Below are positions 58,348 through 64,000 of a stretch of DNA of 64,000 nt, piece by piece. The notes under the pieces are model-generated. The model did not search any database and was not told where the DNA came from. It was given only the letters and a program-made list of their open reading frames with translations. The stretch's first letter is position 1. Each line of letters opens with the position of its first letter. The DNA lies in NCBI GenBank assembly GCA_007570785.1, contig ML661885.1, positions 34,121,714-34,185,713 of the forward strand, given 5' to 3'. A program made the position numbers and the translations under genes. This stretch comes from Antilocapra americana (lineage: Eukaryota > Chordata > Mammalia > Artiodactyla > Antilocapridae).

Positions 58348-59433
58348 CAAGATACAGTAAGTATATTTAGTTGTAAATATACCTTTAGTTTTAATAACTG
58401 AAAATTTTTGAGCAAAATTCACTTAAGCAATTTTAATTTATATATAGTTCAACCAATTTTAATAATGTCAAAAACAACCTAAAGAGGCTTGTTTGTAGAT
58501 TTTTGAGGAAAATTTATTGGTAAGCTTATTTTAAATCACAATATTAGAGTATATTCTATGATAATATGCTTTCAATGAGTATATGAACATTAGATTAAGT
58601 ATTTAACTTGGCATTTATGTTGTTTTGAAGGGGTAATGGTATAATGAACAGGAGAATGGGCATGATACTAATCCATATGCTATAGGAAGTTGATATCTCT
58701 CTTTTGGTTGAGTAAATGAAAGAAAATACTAATACTTTTCAGTAAGGATAATTATTGAGGCAATAAAAAGCATATCATCATGGAGCTGAGGAAAGAGTCA
58801 CCTTACCATATAAAATTACTCCTTCAGTTTAGAAAGCCTTCAAAGTTTAGGTGGGTTTAGGGAGGCCTACTGCATGTCGGCTTGATCATTCTTTCAGTAT
58901 TCCTCAGCATGCTAGTGGTGGAGGGGATTTTTCATTTTATTTAAAAAGGGGCAACAGTGAATGAAGTGTTGTTGCTGTGTTTTACCATGGGAAGGTGATG
59001 ATTGTTAAGTACTCTTGTTTTCCCCATTCCCCCAGACTAGTGGCAACTCTAATGGCTTTAGGATCAGGACAGCTTCCCTTAGTAACATAAAGTGAAAGAG
59101 AGGCAGGTTAATTGGAGACTATGAGTTCTGGATAAAGGTCTTGAAACTAAACTTAAAGAATAAAGTGCTGGCCAAAGTGCTAGCTTCAGCTGGATGAATT
59201 TGGGCAGCAAATGGCATGTTTATGATCCTTGCACTAACCCCAGGACCTGAGACCAACTGAAGTGGAAAGAAAATGGACAAGTATTAGACAGACTGCCACT
59301 CCTAGCATATGGGCTCTTTGACCCTGATCACATCCCTTAATTTCTCACTTTTGCCATTTCACCAATATGAGATGGTAACAATACCTATTCAGAAGGACTG
59401 CTGTGAGGAATAATTAAGGTTCACTGACACACA

Positions 59434-61108
59434 AAGATGAGCTCGATAAAGGACAGAAATGGTATGGACCTAACAGAAGCAGAAAATATTAAGAAGAGGT
59501 GGCAAGAATACAAAGAAGAACTGTCCAAAAAAGATCTTCACAACTCGGATAATCACGATGGTATGATCACTCACATTATAGAGCCAGACATCCTGGAATG
59601 CAAAGTCAAGTGGGCCTTAGAAAGCATCACTATGAACAAAGCTAGTGGAGGTGATGGAATTCCAGTTGAGCTATTTCAAATCCTGAAAGATGATGCTGTG
59701 AAAGTGCTACACTCAATATGCCAGCAAATTTGGAAAACTCAGCAGTGGCCATAGGACTGGAAAAAGTCAGTTTTCATTCCAATCCCAAGAAAGGCAATGC
59801 CAGAGAATGCTCAAACTGCCGCACAATTGCACTCATCTCACACGCTAGTAAAGTGATGCTCAAAATTTTCCAAGCCAGGCTTCAGCCATATGTGAACCAT
59901 GAACTTCCAGATATTCAAGCTGGTTTTAGAAAAGGCAGAGGAACCAGAGATCAAATTGCCAACATCCACTGGATTATTGAAAAAGCAAGAGAGTTCCAGA
60001 AAAACATCTACTTCTGCTTTATTGACTATGCCAAAGCCTTTGACTGTGTGGATCACAATATTACTGTGGAAAATTCTGAAAGAGATCGGAATACCAGACC
60101 GTCTGATCTGTCTCTTGGGAAACCTGTGTGCAGGTCAGGAAGCAACAGTTAGAACTGGACAAGAAACAACAAACTGGTTCCAGATAGGAAAAGGAGTACG
60201 TCAAGCTGTATATTGTCACCCTGCTTATTTAACTTATATGCAGAGTACATCATGAGAAACACTGGGCTGGAGGAAGCACAAGCTGGAATCAAGATTTCCA
60301 GGAGAAATATCAATAACCTCAGATATGCAGATGACACCACCCTTATGGCAGAAAGTGAAGAAGAGCTAAAGAGCCTCTTGATGAAAGTGAAAAAGGAGAG
60401 TGAAAAAGTTGGATTAAAACTCAACATTCAGAAAACGAAGATCATGGCATCTGGTCTCATCACTTCATGGCAGATAGATGGGGAAACAGTGGAAACAGTG
60501 TCAGACTTTATTTTTCTGGGCTCCAAAATCACTGCAGATGGTGATTTCAGCCATGAAATTAAAAGACGCTTACTTCTTGGATGGAATGTTATGACCACCC
60601 TAGACAGCATATTAAAAAGCAGAGACATTACTTTGCCAACAAGGTTCATCTAGTCAAGGCTATGGTTTTTCCAGTGGTCATGTATGGATGTGAGAGTTGG
60701 ATGGTGAAGAAAACTGAGCGCCAAAGAATTGATGCGTTTGAACTATGGTGTTGGAAAAGACTCTTGAGAGTCCCTTGGACTGCAAGGAGATCCAACTAGT
60801 CCATCCTAAAGGAGATCAGTCCTGGGTGTTCATTGGAAGGACTGATGTTGAAGCTGAAACTCCAATACTTTGGCCACCTCATGTGAAGAGTTGACTCACT
60901 GGAAAAGAACCTAATGCTGGGAAGGATTGAGGGCAGGAGGAGAAGGGGACAACAGAGGATGAGATGGCTGGAAGGCATCACTGACTCGATGGACATGGGT
61001 TTGAGTGGACTCCGGGAGTTGGCGATGGACAGAGAGGCCTGGTGTACTGTGGTTCATGGGGTCGCAAAGAGTCAGACACGACTGAGCGACTGAACTTAAC
61101 GGAATTGA
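59434..61108 (+). mobile_element. BovB LINE, sense, 5'-truncated, with target-site duplication
   Basis: About 1.7 kb of BovB from the linker (GATGAGCTCGATAAAGGACA) to the 3' end (GAGCGACTGAACTTAACGGA). The 11-bp ACTGACACACA at 59423-59433 recurs at 61109-61119, marking a precise target-primed insertion. It is the only BovB copy here in sense orientation that contains RT sequence. Confidence 0.96.
59437..60799 (+). pseudogene. BovB linker-RT-C-terminal ORF, broken in several places
   Basis: In order: linker and RT fingers in one frame (59437-59754, SSIKDRNGMDLTEAE, KVLHSICQQIWKTQQWP), ended by a TAG at 59752-59754 where glutamine is expected; an A deletion near 59790 shifts into the frame 59718-60152, which carries RT motif A (FIDYAKAFDCVDHN, about 60014-60058). 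Another change at about 60060 and a missing G near 60205 shift again into 60213-60653, which holds the YADD box at 60324-60335. A missing A near 60642 moves to 60581-60799, ended by TAG at 60797-60799. All RT motifs are readable but in three frames, so no active enzyme can be made. Confidence 0.92.
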
Positions 61109-61120
61109 ACTGACACACAG

Positions 61121-61313
61121 TCAAATCACAGTCACTCAGTTGTGTCCGAGTCTTTTCGGCCCCATGGACTATAAAGTCCATGGAATTCTCTGGCCAGATA
61201 CTGAAGTAAGTATCCTTTCCCTTCTCCAGGGGATCTTCCCAACCCAGGGATCACACCCAGGTCTCCCGCATTGCAGGCTTATTCTTTACTAGCTGAGCCA
61301 CCAGGGAAACCCC
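61121..61313 (-). mobile_element. Bov-tA SINE, antisense, directly behind BovB
   Basis: Antisense copy from the tail (CAGTCACTCAGTTGTGTCCG) to the head complement GAGCCACCAGGGAAACCCC, with a small internal deletion around 61190-61205. It abuts the right-hand target duplication of the BovB element and is followed by ATTGACATAGGA, which resembles that same target. Confidence 0.9.
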
Positions 61314-61325
61314 ATTGACATAGGA

Positions 61326-61719
61326 AGAGCTCAGTAAAGGATGGCTGCTATTCTAAGCTTTCCACAAAACCCTTCCCCTTCAAAGAAACTACCTGTGACT
61401 GTTTCTGCTGTTTTCTTTTCTTTTGTTTATTTGGTTTCATTAGTTCTTTTGAAGCCATGGAATTGTGGATGGGTAGATAAGGGACACCCCTAAAAGAAAA
61501 AGAAAAAAGAAAAACAAAATGGAACCAGTAGCACATCTGTGGATACAGGTTGGATCTAACTCTTCCGCCCCGAAGTTGCCACATGTTTATAAGTTTCCTG
61601 GTGAATGAATGCATTCTAATATCTTTGATGTCTTTCTCTCATTCTTTATGTCTTTTTCTGAATATAAAATTAAATTGTTACTTTCTTAAAGAAAGTGGAA
61701 AATAGCAAAGCATTTTAAG
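61326..61719. other. No recognised feature
   Basis: Unique-looking sequence with an A-rich 61494-61520 segment; the 88-codon minus frame at 61348-61614 is lysine- and glutamine-rich from low-complexity DNA. Confidence 0.4.
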
Positions 61720-61870
61720 AAGAAAATAAAATTCACCTGTATTTCCATCAGCCAGAGACATGCATTGTTCACAATTCAGTGTTTCTTTTCTTTTTCCAAT
61801 GCATACAAGTGTGTACCTGAATATACTTACCATAATTGAGAACATACTACTTATTATGTTAAGTAGAATG
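61720..61870 (-). mobile_element. Ancient L1M 3' UTR scrap, antisense
   Basis: AAAATTCACCTGTATTTCCA, TCAGCCAGAGACATGCATTG and CAATGCATACAAGTGTGTAC agree in order with the antisense L1M 3' UTR ('aattcatccataatcccaccacccagagataacc'). Confidence 0.5.
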
Positions 61871-62490
61871 GTATTTTTAAGCCATGGAGAGCTGGTTCTT
61901 TTTCATCACTTTATATCTTAAAATCTAGACTACATAGTCCATTCAGTGAAAAGCTCTCTAGGAAGTTAGGAGAACTGTCATTATAATTTATGTCATGGTT
62001 ATTTTAATATCTTAATGTAGTAATTTATGCTTGAGTAGGACTATAGAGTGAATTTTTAGTTTTGCTAACTTGTTTCCTTTTTCCCCTTTTTCTCAATCTC
62101 GTAATTGCTCTCTCTGGGAAATAACTATTTGCAAAAGATAAAAATTATTGGTATGGATCCTTGAGATACAGTCTATAAATGGGAGAAGATTCATCATGCA
62201 GCTTTCTTTCTGCTCCTTATAGAAGAAATCCTAGAGGCTTTGTGAGATGCTGAGAAACACTTTGTTCTTTCTTGTGACAGAGCTAGAACTCAGGGTAATG
62301 GATCTGATTAGAGTTTAAACTCCTCTCTTCTCGGTAAGATAAGCCTTGAGATATAAGACTGTTTTATTAGTAGTTGAAATTACTAAATATGACTCAGTCT
62401 TACAGTGCATAATAAGTACACTGCTAATATGGCTAAGTCTCAAAAACATAATGTTGATTAAAAATAAGAGTTTAAGAAGCCATACAATAA
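61871..62490. other. No recognised feature
   Basis: AT-rich unique-looking sequence. Confidence 0.4.
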
Positions 62491-62698
62491 GGGACTTCCC
62501 TGGTGGCTCAGATGGGAAAGCGTCTGCCTATGATGCGGGAGACTCGGGTTCAGTCCCTGGGCTGGGAAGATCTCCTGGAGAAGGAAATGGCAACCCACTC
62601 CAGTATTCTTGCCTGAAAAATCCCATGGACAGAGAAGCCTGGTAGCTGCAGCCCATGGGGTCGCAAAGAGTCGGATACAATTTCACTTTCACTTTTTT
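62491..62698 (+). mobile_element. Bov-tA SINE, sense, well preserved
   Basis: Head GGGACTTCCCTGGTGGCTCA with A-box-like TGGCTCAGATGG (62504-62515) and B-box-like GGGTTCAGTCCCTGG (62546-62560), complete body and tail ending TTTCACTTTCACTTTTTT. One of the least diverged SINEs of the window. Confidence 0.93.
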
Positions 62699-64000
62699 GT
62701 AAATCTAGAAATTATACTTGTCAGTATAATATTATTTTGGTATATGTCTGTGTAGTGTAAATTCATATCAACTTCAGGATAATGGTTAATTTTGGTGTGT
62801 GTTTGGAGGGGCTGTTCTGTCTAGATAACATTTTATTTCTTACTGAAAAAAACAAAAAGCAAATATGTCAAAATATGATATCTGCTAAGTTTTAATGATA
62901 TCTTTATTGTGTCTATTAATAACATGTCATGATTTAAAAAATGTTTTTAAGTTTGTTTCCAAGATTTAGTCTTTCTGGTGAATTAGACCAGCCTTCTTTC
63001 AGCTAGTGAAAAACAGTTTTGAGTGGTCATTGCTTGTTTGGGATGGAATGAAATCAAAAGGAACACTTTGAGGTGATCCGTAGCTCCCAAAACTAGATTA
63101 GTGAGTCTTTAAACCAAACTTTCACAGAATTCCTCTGGCAATGCATGAGGTAATGGGAGCAGGTATTTTAAACAGTTACTCATGCTCAGTGTCATTCTCT
63201 CTTGTGGTATGAGGTTAATTCCAAGAGAGACTAATTCATTGTAATGGTAATTTGGGCTCACTTCCAGTAACACTTGAGATGTAACAAGCATCACTAGGGC
63301 ACCAGAATGGTCTTTGTGAAAGACGAAATAATGTCCAGTGTCTGTCGTCCTTTGATCCAAGTGAGGAAAAATGAGGATTTTATTTCATTTTATAAGATGT
63401 CAGCAATCATTATCCCTTTCTTATGCTTTGAATGACTATTTCCAGCCTACTAATCTTTCTAGTCCATGGACCAAAAGTAATTTAAATAAAAACTACTCAA
63501 CAAATATTATTCAGGAAAAATTAGGTAGACCTCACATGGAATGTTTCGGAATGTGTATTATACAGTGACTGTGACAGTTTTATGCCTGTGCAAACTTATT
63601 GTACATTCCATTGAGAAATTCCATATATAGGAGAAGTACATACATGCACACATGCTCTTACCATTAATTTTGCCACGATTAAGCAGATCAAAGTTAATTT
63701 TAAAAAGCAATTATAAATTTAAGAGATTTATAGAAAATAAGAAAAGCAGATAGAGCAACTATATTTTGAAAAAAGAAACAGAACATGTGGGAAAGCAATA
63801 GCCTAAAACATCAGAATGTTGAATAGAGGGCTTTTATTGAAAGGGGTTTTATTAGAATAAGGTTAGATTTTATGTGCTAATACCTTGCAATTTTGTATGA
63901 AATACCAGAGTAAAATGATAGCATTTTTTCTACCTACTAGTGGTATTTCTTAAAATCTATAAATTCCTTAATTATGAAGCCTTTTCCATTTTGGTTACTG
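62699..64000. other. AT-rich stretch with no recognised feature
   Basis: No gene or repeat family recognised to the right edge. The 83-codon minus frame at 63109-63360 has no known motif. Confidence 0.45.

Larger units (their letters stand above)
57179..59422. other. Repeat-poor AT-rich stretch
   Basis: About 2.2 kb with no interspersed repeat I can name; it holds the CA tract and palindromes listed separately. A weak MIR-like start may lie near 57355-57425. Confidence 0.4.

Noticed and set aside
61348..61614. 88-codon lysine/glutamine-rich frame
   Set aside because: The composition comes from A-rich low-complexity DNA (complement of 61400-61520); no motif.

Overview
The window is a gene-poor, AT-rich stretch of ruminant nuclear DNA, most likely from a bovid. 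The identification rests on the repeats. There are six BovB (RTE-clade) LINE fragments and about twenty Bov-tA/Bov-A2 SINEs, whose tRNA-Glu-like head is joined to the BovB 3' tail. L1 3' ends of ruminant type, ancient L1M fragments, MIRs, two MER20s, one MER5-type element and a 1.35 kb hAT-like element are also present. I see no intact protein-coding gene, no exon I can defend, no rRNA or functional tRNA gene, and no operon or CRISPR. The sequence cannot separate cattle from sheep or goat, nor intergenic from intronic DNA.

Layout. 0-6.2 kb: an L1 ORF2 scrap, a MER20, a short BovB piece and five SINEs of mixed orientation. 6.2-10.9 kb: a repeat-poor stretch. 10.9-18.9 kb: two antisense 2 kb BovB copies separated by L1M and MIR debris. 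18.9-26.1 kb: mostly unique sequence with a ruminant L1 3' end, a SINE cluster and one Bov-A2 dimer. 26.1-33.7 kb: an L1-dominated block. It is mainly an old L1 on the minus strand that keeps its 5' region, part of ORF1, the RT part of ORF2 and the 3' UTR, but seems to lack the endonuclease module. 33.7-39.4 kb: sparse MIR and SINE. 39.4-41.3 kb: two old repeats, including the hAT-like element with recognisable ends. 41.3-54 kb: mixed unique and repeat DNA, with a double insertion at one target site (45.6-46.1 kb), a second MER20 and a perfect 41-bp tandem duplication. 54-64 kb: a sense BovB scrap, a processed-mRNA-like 3' end on the minus strand, microsatellites, then a sense BovB with a clear target-site duplication followed by a SINE.

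Function. The only coding capacity is decayed retrotransposon ORFs. BovB RT frames are broken by frameshifts and stops, although the YADD catalytic box survives in two copies. The SINEs are non-autonomous and share their 3' end with BovB, so the two are expected to have used the same enzyme; paired target-site duplications in the window fit this. I found no convincing new biological system. The points most worth checking are the two places where a BovB and a SINE share a target site, the 41-bp duplication, the retrocopy-like 3' end, the paired MER20s and the repeat-poor stretches.
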